A DNA stretch of 64,000 nucleotides from Hyphomicrobiales bacterium (GCA_900473805.1 UCMS01000031.1:1-64000), one strand, 5' to 3'; positions 16,479 to 24,732 are shown, numbered from the stretch's first letter. Program-made: numbers and translations. The notes: generated by a model from the letters alone, not told the origin.

Positions 16479-18056
16479 TCAAGACTTCTGGAACATGGCG
16501 AGCATGCGCCGGGTGACCATGAAGCCACCGAAGATGTTGATGCCGGCCATCAGGACCGACAGCGCAGCAAGGATGATCACCAGGAAGTTGCCCGATCCAA
16601 TTTGCATCAGGGCACCCAGGATGATGATCGAGGAGATGGCATTGGTGATCGCCATCAGCGGCGTGTGCAGCGAATGGCTGACATTCCAGATGACCTGGAA
16701 ACCGACGAAACAGGCGAGCACGAAGACGATGAAATGGCTCATGAAGCTGGCAGGCGCATAAAGGCCGGCGAGCAGGATGAGTGCACCGCCACCGGCGAGC
16801 ATGGCGACCTGGTTGCGGGTCTGCGTCTTGAAGGCGGCGATTTCCTGCGCCCGCTTTTCTTCCGCCGTCAGTTCCTTCACCTTCTCCTTCGGCCTGGCAG
16901 CGGCAATGGCCTGGATCTTCGGCGGCGGTGGCGGATAGGTGATCTCGCCATCCTTGGTGACGGTCGCGCCACGGATGACATCGTCTTCCATATTGTGCAC
17001 CACGACGCCGTCCTTCGCCGGCGTCAGATCCGTCATCATGTGGCGGATGTTGGTGGCGTAAAGCGTCGAGGACTGTGCGGCCATGCGGCTCGGGAAGTCC
17101 GTGTAGCCGACGATGGTGACGCCATTGTCGGAGACGATCTTCTGGTCAGCGACGGTCAGATCGCAGTTCCCACCCCGCTCGGCGGCAAGGTCGACCACGA
17201 CGGAACCGGGCTTCATCGCGGCAACCATATCGGCAAGCCAGAGCTTCGGCGCATCACGTCCAGGGATCAGCGCCGTGGTGATGACGATGTCGATCTCGGG
17301 TGCAAGCTCGCGAAACTTGGCGAGCTGCTTCTCGCGGAACTCGGGCGACGACGGAGCGGCATAACCGCCGGTCGCGGCACCGTCCTGCGTCGGTTCAAAC
17401 TCCAGAAACACGAACTGCGCGCCCATGCTCTCGATCTGTTCAGCCACTTCAGGGCGTACGTCGAAGGCATAGGTGATGGCGCCGAGCGAGGTGGCCGTAC
17501 CGATGGCGGCAAGACCGGCGACACCCGCACCGATGACCAGCACCTTGGCCGGCGGAACCTTGCCGGCAGCCGTCACCTGACCGGTGAAGAAGCGGCCGAA
17601 ATTGTTGCCGGCCTCGATGACCGCACGATAACCGGCGATGTTGGCCATGGAGGACAGCGCATCCATTTTCTGGGCGCGCGAAATGCGCGGCACCATGTCC
17701 ATGGCAACGACGGTCGCACCCTTGTCCTTCGCCTGCTCGAGCAGAGCGGCATTCTGGGCCGGATAGAAGAAGGAGATCAGCGTCTTGCCGGGGCCGAGGC
17801 GATCGACTTCGGATGTCTCGGGCGGACGCACCTTGGCGATGATATCGGCCGTTTCATAGAGCGCGGCAGCCGTTTCGACCACGGTCACACCCGCGGCGCG
17901 ATAGGCGTCGTCAGAAAGCCCGGCGGCCTTGCCGGCGCCGCTTTCAATCACGCATTCATAGCCGAGTTTCCGCAACTGGGTGGCGCTATCCGGCGTCATC
18001 GCGACGCGAGCCTCGCCGGCATAAATCTCCCTTGGCGATCCGATCTTCAATCCCAT
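16479..18056 (-). CDS. pntA: NAD(P) transhydrogenase subunit alpha (fused form)
   Basis: The NAD(H)-binding subunit of transhydrogenase, 525 residues. The alanine dehydrogenase/PNT-like domain fills residues 1-380 (starts [19 protein letters not shown]). A Pro/Lys-rich linker (PPPPPKIQ) leads to three or four C-terminal membrane helices. This is the E. coli-style fused form, not the split PntAA/PntAB form known from Rhodospirillum. An open frame continues upstream, but the family N-terminus and a GAGG site nine bases before it point to ATG 18056. Confidence 0.94.
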   Translation of the reverse strand: MGLKIGSPREIYAGEARVAMTPDSATQLRKLGYECVIESGAGKAAGLSDDAYRAAGVTVVETAAALYETADIIAKVRPPETSEVDRLGPGKTLISFFYPAQNAALLEQAKDKGATVVAMDMVPRISRAQKMDALSSMANIAGYRAVIEAGNNFGRFFTGQVTAAGKVPPAKVLVIGAGVAGLAAIGTATSLGAITYAFDVRPEVAEQIESMGAQFVFLEFEPTQDGAATGGYAAPSSPEFREKQLAKFRELAPEIDIVITTALIPGRDAPKLWLADMVAAMKPGSVVVDLAAERGGNCDLTVADQKIVSDNGVTIVGYTDFPSRMAAQSSTLYATNIRHMMTDLTPAKDGVVVHNMEDDVIRGATVTKDGEITYPPPPPKIQAIAAARPKEKVKELTAEEKRAQEIAAFKTQTRNQVAMLAGGGALILLAGLYAPASFMSHFIVFVLACFVGFQVIWNVSHSLHTPLMAITNAISSIIILGALMQIGSGNFLVIILAALSVLMAGINIFGGFMVTRRMLAMFQKS

Positions 18057-18248
18057 CTCCGTGACCCTCGCTCCAACACACGTCATCCCGTGAGGTAGAT
18101 CACAGGATTCTCCGCTGCGGAGACGAGCAGAAGAGGCGGCGGCTGTCCAGCCCGCATCCAGCCCCAAGTGTCCCTTTCCGTGGGAGCAGAAAAACTTAAA
18201 ACGATTTTTGCTGCACTGCGTCAGCAAACCACTGCCCGGTATGTGCAT

Positions 18249-18273
18249 GGAACAATTGTTGCTTGTCCCTGTT
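18249..18273 (+). promoter_or_regulatory. EcfG-type promoter, one mismatch (GGAAC-N16-TGTT)
   Basis: GGAAC, 16 bases, then TGTT instead of the alphaproteobacterial CGTT. It lies 31 bases upstream of a DUF1328 gene whose paralogue at 20733 has an exact EcfG promoter, which supports the call. Confidence 0.6.
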
Positions 18274-18304
18274 TCCCCGATGGAACAACGAAAGGAACAA
18301 ACCC

Positions 18305-18469
18305 ATGCTTCACTGGATCCTGATCTTTCTCCTCATTGCCGCCGTCGCCAGCCTGCTGGGTTTTCGCGGCGTGGCTGGTGCATCGGCCGGAATCGCCAAG
18401 ATCCTCATCTTCGTGGTGCTCGTCATCCTGATCATCGCCCTCTTCACCGGCGTGATCGTCGTGGCCTGA
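18305..18469 (+). CDS. Small DUF1328 (YtjA family) membrane protein, copy 1
   Basis: A 54-residue, almost wholly hydrophobic protein with two predicted membrane segments around the conserved core [15 protein letters not shown]. It matches the DUF1328/YtjA family of small membrane proteins often induced by stress. AAAGGA lies nine bases before the ATG. It stands alone between a near-consensus EcfG promoter and a strong terminator. The molecular role is unknown. A second copy of the same length occurs at 20733-20897. Confidence 0.88.
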   Translation: MLHWILIFLLIAAVASLLGFRGVAGASAGIAKILIFVVLVILIIALFTGVIVVA

Positions 18470-18501
18470 TCAGCATAGACGGTGCTACGGCCTTCAATGC
18501 A

Positions 18502-18530
18502 AAAGGGCTCGCACTGTTGGCGAGCCCTTT
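18502..18530. terminator. Bidirectional hairpin terminator
   Basis: An eleven-base perfect stem (AAAGGGCTCGC/GCGAGCCCTTT) with a seven-base loop lies between the convergent DUF1328 and Crp/Fnr genes. The A/T-rich stem ends allow use from both sides. Confidence 0.85.
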
Positions 18531-18551
18531 CTGTTTTGTGGCAAGATCATC

Positions 18552-19307
18552 TCAAATGAAGGGGCGTATCCGCAAATCGCCCGGCACCCAACCGGCGATG
18601 GCCCGCAGCCCCTCAGGGTCCAGAATTTCGCAGCCCCTGTCGCGCCACCGGATCAACTCGCGGTCGGAGAGCTTCTTCAGCGTTTTGTTGGTATGCACGA
18701 TGGAAAGACCGAGGGTATCGGCGAAATGCATTTGCGTGACGGGGATGTGGCGCCGGTTTTCGTCCAGCAGCCCGGCCAATACCCCACGATCGTACAAGAA
18801 GGCGAGCAGATAAGATGCCCGCTCCAGCGCCGAACGCCGGCCGATGCTGAGCAGGTGCTCATCGAGAATGACCTCCTCGCGCGCGGCGAGCCAGGTGAGG
18901 TCGAAACCGAGACCGGCATGACGTTCGAAAAGGGAGAACAGCCGGCTACGTTCGAAGACGCAGAGTGTCATGGCCGTCATTGCCTCCACGGAGTGCTGCA
19001 TTTCGGCCATCACGGCACCCTGAAGGCCCACCATATCTCCCGGAACGACATAGTTGAGGATCTGCCGGCGTCCGTCTTCAAGGATCTTGTAGCGGAACCC
19101 CCAGCCCGACAGCACTGTATAGAGGTGCGCGCTTCGCGCGCCTTCCACCAAGACCGTCGTCCCGGGATCGGCCTGCAACTCGCCCCGTTTGAACTGCGAG
19201 ACGAATTCGAGTTCCTCTTCGCTGAAGGGGCGAAACTGCTTCATCCGGCGCAAAGGGCATTCAAAACAGCTGACGCGAACGGGGTTTTGACGCGGTTCAG
19301 AAACCAT
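18552..19307 (-). CDS. Crp/Fnr family transcriptional regulator
   Basis: A 251-residue regulator with a cyclic-nucleotide-binding-like beta roll (about residues 30-140: LYTVLSGWGFRYKILEDGRR, then VVPGDMVGLQG) and a C-terminal winged helix (about 175-240: THI-like IPVTQMHFADTLGLS with the recognition helix SIVHTNKTLKKL). Only one CxxC pair (CFEC, residues 14-17) is present, not the four-Cys cluster set of true Fnr, so oxygen sensing by an Fe-S cluster is doubtful. It is divergent from the receiver gene and next to the stress cluster. The effector is unknown. Confidence 0.88.
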   Translation of the reverse strand: MVSEPRQNPVRVSCFECPLRRMKQFRPFSEEELEFVSQFKRGELQADPGTTVLVEGARSAHLYTVLSGWGFRYKILEDGRRQILNYVVPGDMVGLQGAVMAEMQHSVEAMTAMTLCVFERSRLFSLFERHAGLGFDLTWLAAREEVILDEHLLSIGRRSALERASYLLAFLYDRGVLAGLLDENRRHIPVTQMHFADTLGLSIVHTNKTLKKLSDRELIRWRDRGCEILDPEGLRAIAGWVPGDLRIRPFI

Positions 19308-19343
19308 ACACGACCTCGCAGTGTGGCCACACTGTTCCCTTAT

Positions 19344-19368
19344 GGAACTTCAAGGCCGATATGTCTTT
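19344..19368 (+). promoter_or_regulatory. EcfG-type promoter, one mismatch (GGAAC-N16-CTTT)
   Basis: GGAAC with CTTT 16 bases later lies upstream of the receiver gene. It would put the transcript start near 19375, consistent with the ATG at 19427 rather than the earlier in-frame ATG at 19361. The -10 match is imperfect. Confidence 0.45.
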
Positions 19369-19426
19369 TTTAAATGACGTTCCACCCCTCGAAGACCATA
19401 AAGCGGTCCCGAATGAAGGAGTGAAC

Positions 19427-19822
19427 ATGCCCCCATCTCCCCTCCGCGTGCTGATTGCGGATAACCAGTACCTGATCGCGATGGAGGTGGAACGGATGCT
19501 ATCGGAAACCATAGCCTGTACGGCCGCCATCGCGCCGCTTGCCCGCATGGAAGAGCAACTCGCCACAGGCGAATTCGACGTGGTTGTCCTCGATGTCGCC
19601 GGAAACGAAGCGCTAAACGTATCGAGAGTGAATGCGATCTTGGCTGCGGGTGCCGAGCCGGTTTTTCTCTCGTCATATGGTGACCACGAGCAAAACCAGA
19701 GCATTGTCTCCCTCCATGCCGTGGTGACAAAGCCACCTCTGCCGGAGCCACTGGCTGCCGCCGTCATGGAAGCAGCCAGTCGCCGGAAATCAGACAGCAA
19801 AAGCCTTCTTGATGACCGCTGA
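19427..19822 (+). CDS. Single-domain response regulator (receiver) protein
   Basis: A receiver-only protein of 131 residues. The phosphoacceptor Asp is in VVVLDVAGNE (about residue 53) and the conserved Lys is in AVVTKPPL (about 104), but the acidic pocket is reduced to LIADNQ. No output domain follows. The start is ATG 19427, because AAGGAG lies five bases before it. Its last 33 bases overlap the 3' end of the oppositely oriented ecfG gene. Single-domain receivers feed into general stress phosphorelays in other alphaproteobacteria; here that is inferred from location. Confidence 0.85.
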   Translation: MPPSPLRVLIADNQYLIAMEVERMLSETIACTAAIAPLARMEEQLATGEFDVVVLDVAGNEALNVSRVNAILAAGAEPVFLSSYGDHEQNQSIVSLHAVVTKPPLPEPLAAAVMEAASRRKSDSKSLLDDR

Positions 19823-20356
19823 ACTGTTGGCGTCCGGCCCGTAATCGCCTTCTCCGCTAACGCCGAGGATCTCCTGCAGCTTGTTGCGCGCACGATTGAT
19901 GCGGCTCTTGATCGTGCCAACGGCACAGCCGCAGATCTCGGCGGCCTCCTCGTAGGCGAAACCCGATGCGCCAACCAGGATGATGGCTTCACGCTGGTCG
20001 CTCGGCAACTGGTCGAGCGCCCGCTTGAAATCCTGCAGGTCAAGCGATCCGTATTGCTGCGGATGAGTCGATAGCTGGGAGGTGAAAATGCCATCCGTAT
20101 CGGAAACTTCGCGACCGCGTTTACGCATCTGCGAATAGAACTCGTTGCGCAGGATGGTGAACAGCCAGGCCTTCATGTTGGTACCGGGCTCGAAGTGATC
20201 CTGCTTCGCCCACGCCTTCATGATCGTGTCCTGCACGAGATCGTCCGCCACATGATGACGCCCGGTCAGAGAGACGGCAAAAGCGCGCAGATTGGGCAAT
20301 GCAGCCAGAAGATCGCGCTTGAACGAATGGTCGCCCGACTTTGCGTCAACAGTCAT
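19790..20356 (-). CDS. ecfG: General stress sigma factor EcfG (ECF15 type)
   Basis: A 188-residue extracytoplasmic-function sigma factor. Region 2 spans about residues 15-85 (HHVADDLVQDTIMKAW, NMKAWLFTILRNEFYSQMRKRGRE in part) and region 4 spans about 120-170 (LPSDQREAIILVGASGFAYEEAAE, read in parts, with GTIKSRINRARNKL). This is the EcfG/RpoE2 type that directs the alphaproteobacterial general stress response at GGAAC-N16/17-CGTT promoters. It overlaps the nepR gene in front by four bases (ATGA), the usual anti-sigma/sigma operon. Confidence 0.93.
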   Translation of the reverse strand: MTVDAKSGDHSFKRDLLAALPNLRAFAVSLTGRHHVADDLVQDTIMKAWAKQDHFEPGTNMKAWLFTILRNEFYSQMRKRGREVSDTDGIFTSQLSTHPQQYGSLDLQDFKRALDQLPSDQREAIILVGASGFAYEEAAEICGCAVGTIKSRINRARNKLQEILGVSGEGDYGPDANSSAVIKKAFAV

Positions 20357-20562
20357 CGAGCAGCTTCCCTGTTCTGAATGCTTTCTTCCGCACGGCGCTC
20401 GGCCATATCGAGCCGTTCCAGGAGCTCCAGGAAACGCTGCGGAATGCCTTCTTCCTGGACCGACTGGTAAAATTCGCGCAACTGAGCCGACACGCCGGGA
20501 TGGAATGCCGCCATTCCGGGCAGACCTTCCGGCACTGTCACTTTCTTAGAGTTTTCTGTCAT
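20353..20562 (-). CDS. nepR: Anti-sigma factor NepR (copy 1)
   Basis: A 69-residue NepR-type anti-sigma factor. The family core is clear: [20 protein letters not shown] followed by [10 protein letters not shown], two helices that clamp EcfG or bind phosphorylated PhyR. The start ATG 20562 is chosen because the exact EcfG promoter lies 35 bases upstream; a longer reading from 20613 would start inside that promoter. It is co-transcribed with ecfG, with overlapping stop and start. Confidence 0.9.
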   Translation of the reverse strand: MTENSKKVTVPEGLPGMAAFHPGVSAQLREFYQSVQEEGIPQRFLELLERLDMAERRAEESIQNREAAR

Positions 20563-20596
20563 GTGGTCCAACGGGTTTGAGCGATTGTCGGCAACT

Positions 20597-20621
20597 AACG
20601 CCCGATCCACCACAAAGTTCC
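20597..20621 (-). promoter_or_regulatory. Exact EcfG promoter of nepR-ecfG
   Basis: On the minus strand GGAAC, 16 bases, CGTT. It predicts autoregulation of the sigma/anti-sigma operon, as is known in other alphaproteobacteria. Confidence 0.85.
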
Positions 20622-20678
20622 CGGCAAAACGAAATTTTCATCGCAAGCATATGGATTGTGAGCCTGTGTGAGCAAGAG

Positions 20679-20703
20679 GGAACAAAGAACGGCGGGGCAC
20701 GTT
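20679..20703 (+). promoter_or_regulatory. Exact EcfG promoter of DUF1328 copy 2
   Basis: GGAAC, 16 bases, CGTT, ending 29 bases before the ATG at 20733. It is divergent from the nepR promoter, with 57 bases between the two -35 boxes. Confidence 0.85.
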
Positions 20704-20732
20704 TTTCCGACGTCGCAACAGGAGGACCCCAA

Positions 20733-20897
20733 ATGCTCTATTACGCTCTCGTTTTTCTCGTCGTCGCCTTGATCGCTGGTGTTCTCGGCTTCGGCGGCAT
20801 TGCCGGTGCATCTGCCGGTATCGCCAAGATCCTTTTCGCCATCTTCATCATTCTCTTCCTGGTTTCCCTCGCCATGCGCCTGTTCCGTCAGGCCTGA
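20733..20897 (+). CDS. Small DUF1328 (YtjA family) membrane protein, copy 2
   Basis: A 54-residue hydrophobic protein and paralogue of the gene at 18305, with the same core ([16 protein letters not shown]) and two membrane segments. It differs mainly in the C-terminal tail (AMRLFRQA, basic rather than hydrophobic). AGGAGG lies upstream of the ATG. The exact EcfG promoter makes it a predicted member of the general stress regulon. It is monocistronic and ends in a strong terminator. Confidence 0.9.
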   Translation: MLYYALVFLVVALIAGVLGFGGIAGASAGIAKILFAIFIILFLVSLAMRLFRQA

Positions 20898-20912
20898 CGT
20901 CCAAACCGCCCC

Positions 20913-20954
20913 AAAAAGGGAGGCCGTCGCCAAGGCGCGGCCTCCCTTTTTTTT
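20913..20954 (+). terminator. Rho-independent terminator after DUF1328 copy 2
   Basis: A fourteen-base stem (AAAAAGGGAGGCCG/CGGCCTCCCTTTTT) is followed by more T, directly after the gene. The A-rich left arm would also stop transcription coming from the opposite side. Confidence 0.9.
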
Positions 20955-20996
20955 CGACTGATGACGAAAAGCAGACAAGTTCAGCGGGCGACGCGA

Positions 20997-21206
20997 TTAA
21001 AATAGGATGAAGAGCAGCGCGACGATGGCAGCAACTAGCAGCACAACGATGATCTGCTGCGTGAAGCGACCGTAAACCGGAGGCACTTGGGATTCCAGGT
21101 CCGTGTCCAACCCCGCATTCTGCGCCAGACGCCTTGTCTGGGCGTCGATGGATTGGACTACGCTTTCCTCGGTCTTGGCACCGGATTCAGGGTCAGGCGA
21201 GGTCAT
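20997..21206 (-). CDS. Hypothetical tail-anchored small membrane protein
   Basis: A 69-residue protein of unknown family. A polar N-terminal two-thirds (many Glu, Asp, Gln, Ser) is followed by one C-terminal membrane segment (IIVVLLVAAIVALLFILF), so it is likely anchored by its tail with the soluble part in the cytoplasm. It overlaps the gene in front by four bases (ATGA) and shares its EcfG promoter. Function unknown; stress association is inferred. Confidence 0.7.
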   Translation of the reverse strand: MTSPDPESGAKTEESVVQSIDAQTRRLAQNAGLDTDLESQVPPVYGRFTQQIIVVLLVAAIVALLFILF

Positions 21207-21556
21207 CGGATATCCTGAAACCGTTCAATGGGGATGGGCACGCGGTTGGGAAGAGGCGGCGTGAGGGCCTGCGCTTCGACAGCGCCGGGCACTGCAGGTG
21301 CCGCCTTGAGAGCGGCAAGTTTCACCGGATCGATTTCCTGACGGATGGTTTTGCCGGCAACGAGATCCGCGTCGACCGGCACACAGTCCCCATAGACGAG
21401 TTGTGCCATGGTCTTTGCCCGCGCCAGCTCCTTGCTGAGCGAGGCGAAACATGCGTCGTCGCTCTGATAGGAAATCACTGCAACCGGCTCCTCAAGACAA
21501 GTCGCATCCTGCGGGTGGCAAGCTACGATGACCATTAGGGCTGCCATAGTGTTCAT
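21203..21556 (-). CDS. Hypothetical small exported protein
   Basis: A 117-residue protein of unknown family. A short hydrophobic N-terminus (MNTMAALMVIVACHP) looks like a weak signal or lipoprotein-like segment. Cysteines lie at about residues 13, 20, 36 and 58 (CHPQDATC, DDACFAS, YGDCVPVD), which could form disulfides outside the cytoplasm. The C-terminal part is Pro-rich. GGAG precedes the ATG by eight bases. It is the first gene of a two-gene unit with an exact EcfG promoter. No function can be assigned. Confidence 0.72.
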   Translation of the reverse strand: MNTMAALMVIVACHPQDATCLEEPVAVISYQSDDACFASLSKELARAKTMAQLVYGDCVPVDADLVAGKTIRQEIDPVKLAALKAAPAVPGAVEAQALTPPLPNRVPIPIERFQDIR

Positions 21557-21583
21557 GACCGGTCTCCACGTTACTCAATCGTT

Positions 21584-21609
21584 AACGCGGAGAAACAGCC
21601 AGATGTTCC
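21584..21609 (-). promoter_or_regulatory. EcfG promoter (N17 spacing) of the 21203-21556 unit
   Basis: On the minus strand GGAAC, 17 bases, CGTT, 28 bases before the ATG at 21556. Both 16- and 17-base spacers occur among known EcfG promoters. It overlaps the region just downstream of the peptidase gene. Confidence 0.75.
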
Positions 21610-21622
21610 GGAAATGCTGGAT

Positions 21623-22708
21623 TTAGACGGCTTGACTGGTCGAAGACGACCGGATCAGCTCGTTTATATAGTCGAGTTTCTCGAACACAGGTTGCGAGAG
21701 CACGAATGGATAAAGATCGGGCTGCCCCATGCTGCGGTTGATACTGTTGATCGCCAAGGTCAGCGGAACCCAGGCCCGGATGAGAGAGGTGACGGTGCCG
21801 GTGGCGTAGCTGTCAAATGTCCGCCGCAGCTCGATGCCGACGGCATCCGTTTCCACGTCGGGATTGGTGCGCAGGCCGAAAGCGTCCGCCGTATCGAGCG
21901 CATCGACGATATGGAAATAATGCGCAAAGGTTTCGGCGAAATCCTCCCAGGGGTGGCTCGCAGCATAGGCGGAAATATGGTTCAGCTCCCAGCCGGCAGG
22001 AGGCCCCTCGGCATAGTGGCGCTCCAAAGCCTCGCCATAATCCTGACGCTCATCACCAAAAACGGCGCGGAACGCATTGAAGGCGTCACGATCGCGCACC
22101 AGAACGTTCCAGTAGTAATGGGCGACCTCATGGCGGAAATGACCGAGCAGGGTGCGGAACGGCTCGCCAAGGGCCACCCGCCGCGCTTCCCGCTCTGGAT
22201 CGGAGGCCTCCGCGATGTTGAGCGTGATGAGGCCCTCGGCGTGCCCGGTGAGCACATGCCCCTCCTCACCTTCCGCTTCCGGATCATCTGCGAGGAATGC
22301 GAAGCCCAGTCCTTTTTCCGGGTCCTCGCTTCGTGTCTGCAGCGGCAACCGGAAGCGCAGCAGCGAATAGAACAGGCCGCGTTTGGCAAGTTCGATTTTC
22401 TGCCAGTTCGCCAGATTTTCGGCCACGGTGAGGTCCGGAATGGTGACGTTGTGGCGACAGGCGACACAAAAGCCGGACGGATCGCCGTCGTCGACAAGCC
22501 AGTTGCAGCCGCCGAGGTCCGCATTTGAACACGACGCCACCGCGCCGATCGCGGACTGGCCAGGGGAGAGGATCGGCGTACCTTCGGCATCGAGCGCAAT
22601 CATCTCCAGCACCGAGGGACGAAAAGCGAGCCGCGCACCGCAGGTGACACAGCCCGTGTTTTCGAAATGCACGACGTTGCTACAATTGCTGCAGGTAAAC
22701 AGGCGCAT
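21623..22708 (-). CDS. Zinc-ribbon putative metallopeptidase (DUF2248-type)
   Basis: A 361-residue protein with an N-terminal zinc ribbon (two CxxC pairs: FTCSNCS and GCVTCG) and a second Cys group (CSNADLGGC, CVAC). A long domain follows containing HEVAH (H193-H197), the metal-binding HExxH motif of zincin peptidases, and then WEDFAETFAHYFH, a likely third ligand region. It matches a family annotated as putative zinc-binding metallopeptidase with unknown substrate. The start ATG 22708 matches the family opening MRLFTC; a GTG twelve bases upstream is possible. Confidence 0.82.
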   Translation of the reverse strand: MRLFTCSNCSNVVHFENTGCVTCGARLAFRPSVLEMIALDAEGTPILSPGQSAIGAVASCSNADLGGCNWLVDDGDPSGFCVACRHNVTIPDLTVAENLANWQKIELAKRGLFYSLLRFRLPLQTRSEDPEKGLGFAFLADDPEAEGEEGHVLTGHAEGLITLNIAEASDPEREARRVALGEPFRTLLGHFRHEVAHYYWNVLVRDRDAFNAFRAVFGDERQDYGEALERHYAEGPPAGWELNHISAYAASHPWEDFAETFAHYFHIVDALDTADAFGLRTNPDVETDAVGIELRRTFDSYATGTVTSLIRAWVPLTLAINSINRSMGQPDLYPFVLSQPVFEKLDYINELIRSSSTSQAV

Positions 22709-22756
22709 GACGTGTCTCACAGCCGGAGGAGAAAGGAGCCGCAGGGCGGATTTGGG

Positions 22757-23776
22757 TCAGTCGAACGTTTCGAGCGGGAATGTCAGTTCGTACCGCACCA
22801 GCCCATTTTTCAGGTCGTGCTTGGCCTGGCCGTTGACCGAAGCGGGGACGACCCGCTCCAGCACCGTGCTGCCGAACCGGCTCGCCTTTGCATCCTTGCT
22901 GTCATCGGGTCCGGAGAAGGGCTCTTCCCAGAGGATCGTGACGACCGGACCGTCGGGCAATTCCTGCCTTCGGCAGCTCACCGAGATGGGTTTGCGGCGT
23001 TGCAGGAAATCCCCATGACTGACGGCATTGACCGCCAGCTCATGAAGGGCAAGGCCAATATGCAGCGAAGCATTCGGCGTCAGAAGCACATCGTCGCCAG
23101 AGACGTGAACCAGATCCGCATTCTCCTGGATGTAGCGCTCAACCTGCTGCTTCAACAGATCGCGGAAATAGGCGCCACGCCAGCTGGAGTCCGTGATCAG
23201 GTCCTGCGACTGGGACAGGGCATGCAGCCGGCCACGGAACTTCCCGAGGAACATGTCGAGCGTCCCGGCATAACGCGCCGTCTGGGAGGCGATGCTCTGG
23301 ATGATCGCCAAGAGATTTTTCGAACGATGGCTCACCTCGCGCAGAAGAGCCCTGAGCAGCCGCTCGCGGCGCCGATCTTCCGTTCTGTCGATCAGCACCG
23401 TGATCAGATGAAGATCGTGATCGTCCATCTCCACCATGCGGCACCGGAACTCGAAGAAGGTGTCGTCGCCGGCTTCGATTTCCAGCTCCGCGCGGTCCCC
23501 GGCCTTGAGGAGACCCGCTTTCATCTCGACCAGACGTTCGCCAACCTCTTTTCCGAAGATAGACTCGTCGGTCGGGACAACACCGGGCGTAAGCTTCCAT
23601 CGGGATGGCAAGGTGGTGATGCAGACATATGTCCCATCCCTGTCCTGCAGAATCAGACTGGCACCCATGTCGATCAGTGCGGTAATGAAGAACTCACGCA
23701 GCTGATCCTCGCCGCGCTGAGGTTCAAACCATGTCAACCGATGTACCAAGTGTGATGCTCCGCCGTTTGTCGGCAC
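22757..23776 (-). CDS. HWE/HisKA_2-type sensor histidine kinase, PAS-containing
   Basis: A 339-residue soluble kinase. The N-terminal 130 residues form a PAS-like sensor (LILQDRDGTYVCITTLPSRW, VLIDRTEDRRRER). The phosphoacceptor His is in LREVSHRSKNLLAIIQSIAS (about H150), and an ATP-binding domain with ALHELAVNAVSHG follows. No membrane segment is present. The family phosphorylates PhyR-like regulators. It lies 60 bases downstream of phyR on the same strand, so it is the likely stress kinase of this system. The start is GTG with only a weak GGG-rich ribosome site; a later in-frame start is possible. Confidence 0.87.
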   Translation of the reverse strand: MPTNGGASHLVHRLTWFEPQRGEDQLREFFITALIDMGASLILQDRDGTYVCITTLPSRWKLTPGVVPTDESIFGKEVGERLVEMKAGLLKAGDRAELEIEAGDDTFFEFRCRMVEMDDHDLHLITVLIDRTEDRRRERLLRALLREVSHRSKNLLAIIQSIASQTARYAGTLDMFLGKFRGRLHALSQSQDLITDSSWRGAYFRDLLKQQVERYIQENADLVHVSGDDVLLTPNASLHIGLALHELAVNAVSHGDFLQRRKPISVSCRRQELPDGPVVTILWEEPFSGPDDSKDAKASRFGSTVLERVVPASVNGQAKHDLKNGLVRYELTFPLETFD

Positions 23777-23836
23777 CCCGACCCGCCGCAGCTTAAGAGC
23801 CTGCGGTTTCGCCGAATTCCATAATAATCGCGCGTT

Positions 23837-24631
23837 TTATGCCTGTTCGGATACCCGTTCGTTGAAAAATAGGGCCTGGCTGATCAGCGCCTTGACCATG
23901 TCCGGATTGAACGGCTTGGTGACCAGGAAGGCCGGTTCCGGGCGCTCGCCGGTCAACAGTCGCTCAGGAAAGGCCGTGATGAAGATGACCGGAACGGTAT
24001 CGACCTTGAGAATGTCATTGACGGCATCGATGCCCGAGCTGCCGTCGGCAAGCTGGATGTCAGCCAGCACCATCTTGGGATTGGTGCGCTTGTAGAGGTC
24101 GACGGCTTCCGCATGGGTGCGGGCGATGCCGGTCACCCGGTGGCCGAGGTCCTCGACCATCTGCTCGATGTCCAGCGCAATCAGCGGCTCGTCTTCGATG
24201 ATCATGATATCGGTTGCCACCTGGCGGGAAATTTCCATCGATGCCTCGTTGAACAACCCGTTGAACTCGGCCTCCGAAACGCCCAGCACGCTGGCTGCTT
24301 CCGATGTGGAAAAACCTTCGACCGTGATCAGCAGGAAGGCATGGCGGGCTCGGGTGGGAACTGCTGCCAGATTGGCTGCCGCACGCTTTTCCCAGGCGAA
24401 GGGCGAAACGATCTGTGGCAGCTCCACCTTGGTCGAGTCATAAATGGTGACGAACAGCCGGTAGAGCGCGACCCGGTCGTTGCCGGTATCGGGAAAAATC
24501 GAAATATCGGCAATCAATGCCTCGAGGACTGCGGCTACATAGGCGTCACCCGAGGTCTGCGAACCGGTGACGGCGCGTGCATATCGCCGAAGGTAGGGAA
24601 GATGGACGGCGACGCGGGCAGTAAGGGACAT
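23837..24631 (-). CDS. phyR: Anti-anti-sigma response regulator PhyR
   Basis: A 264-residue hybrid. The N-terminal half resembles an ECF sigma (regions 2 and 4, about residues 8-135) but serves as a decoy for NepR. The C-terminal half is a receiver with the acidic IIEDEP motif (about 144-149), phosphoacceptor D191 in VLADIQLADG and the conserved Lys in LVTKPF. Phosphorylation frees EcfG by binding NepR. The start is ATG 24631, with GGAG seven bases before it. An exact EcfG promoter precedes it, and the kinase gene follows on the same strand. Confidence 0.94.
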   Translation of the reverse strand: MSLTARVAVHLPYLRRYARAVTGSQTSGDAYVAAVLEALIADISIFPDTGNDRVALYRLFVTIYDSTKVELPQIVSPFAWEKRAAANLAAVPTRARHAFLLITVEGFSTSEAASVLGVSEAEFNGLFNEASMEISRQVATDIMIIEDEPLIALDIEQMVEDLGHRVTGIARTHAEAVDLYKRTNPKMVLADIQLADGSSGIDAVNDILKVDTVPVIFITAFPERLLTGERPEPAFLVTKPFNPDMVKALISQALFFNERVSEQA

Positions 24632-24675
24632 GCAGTTCTCCAATCGAAGAATATTAAGGTGCGGACTCGGCCTAA

Positions 24676-24700
24676 AACGCGCGGCTCAAAAAAGAGTTCC
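24676..24700 (-). promoter_or_regulatory. Exact EcfG promoter of phyR
   Basis: On the minus strand GGAAC, 16 bases, CGTT, 44 bases before the phyR ATG. It predicts positive feedback of the stress response on its own activator. Confidence 0.85.
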
Positions 24701-24707
24701 GTCGTTC

Positions 24708-24732
24708 GGAACTTTTTTGCATGATCGAACTT
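24708..24732 (+). promoter_or_regulatory. Possible divergent EcfG promoter of nepR copy 2
   Basis: GGAAC with ACTT 16 bases later (GGAAC-N18-TT fits the looser rhizobial form). It is back-to-back with the phyR -35 box, and the two GGAAC boxes form an imperfect palindrome flanked by A- and T-runs. The -10 match is weak. Confidence 0.45.

Noticed and set aside
15285..18098. A 937-residue plus-strand open frame opposite pntB and pntA
   Set aside because: It is antisense to two unmistakable transhydrogenase genes, its translation is rich in His, Asp, Arg and Gly with no domain, and it arises from GC-rich third positions of the real genes.
24695..24720. Terminator-like palindrome between phyR and the second nepR
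   Set aside because: It lies between two divergent starts, so there is no transcript to terminate; the arms are explained by two outward GGAAC boxes.
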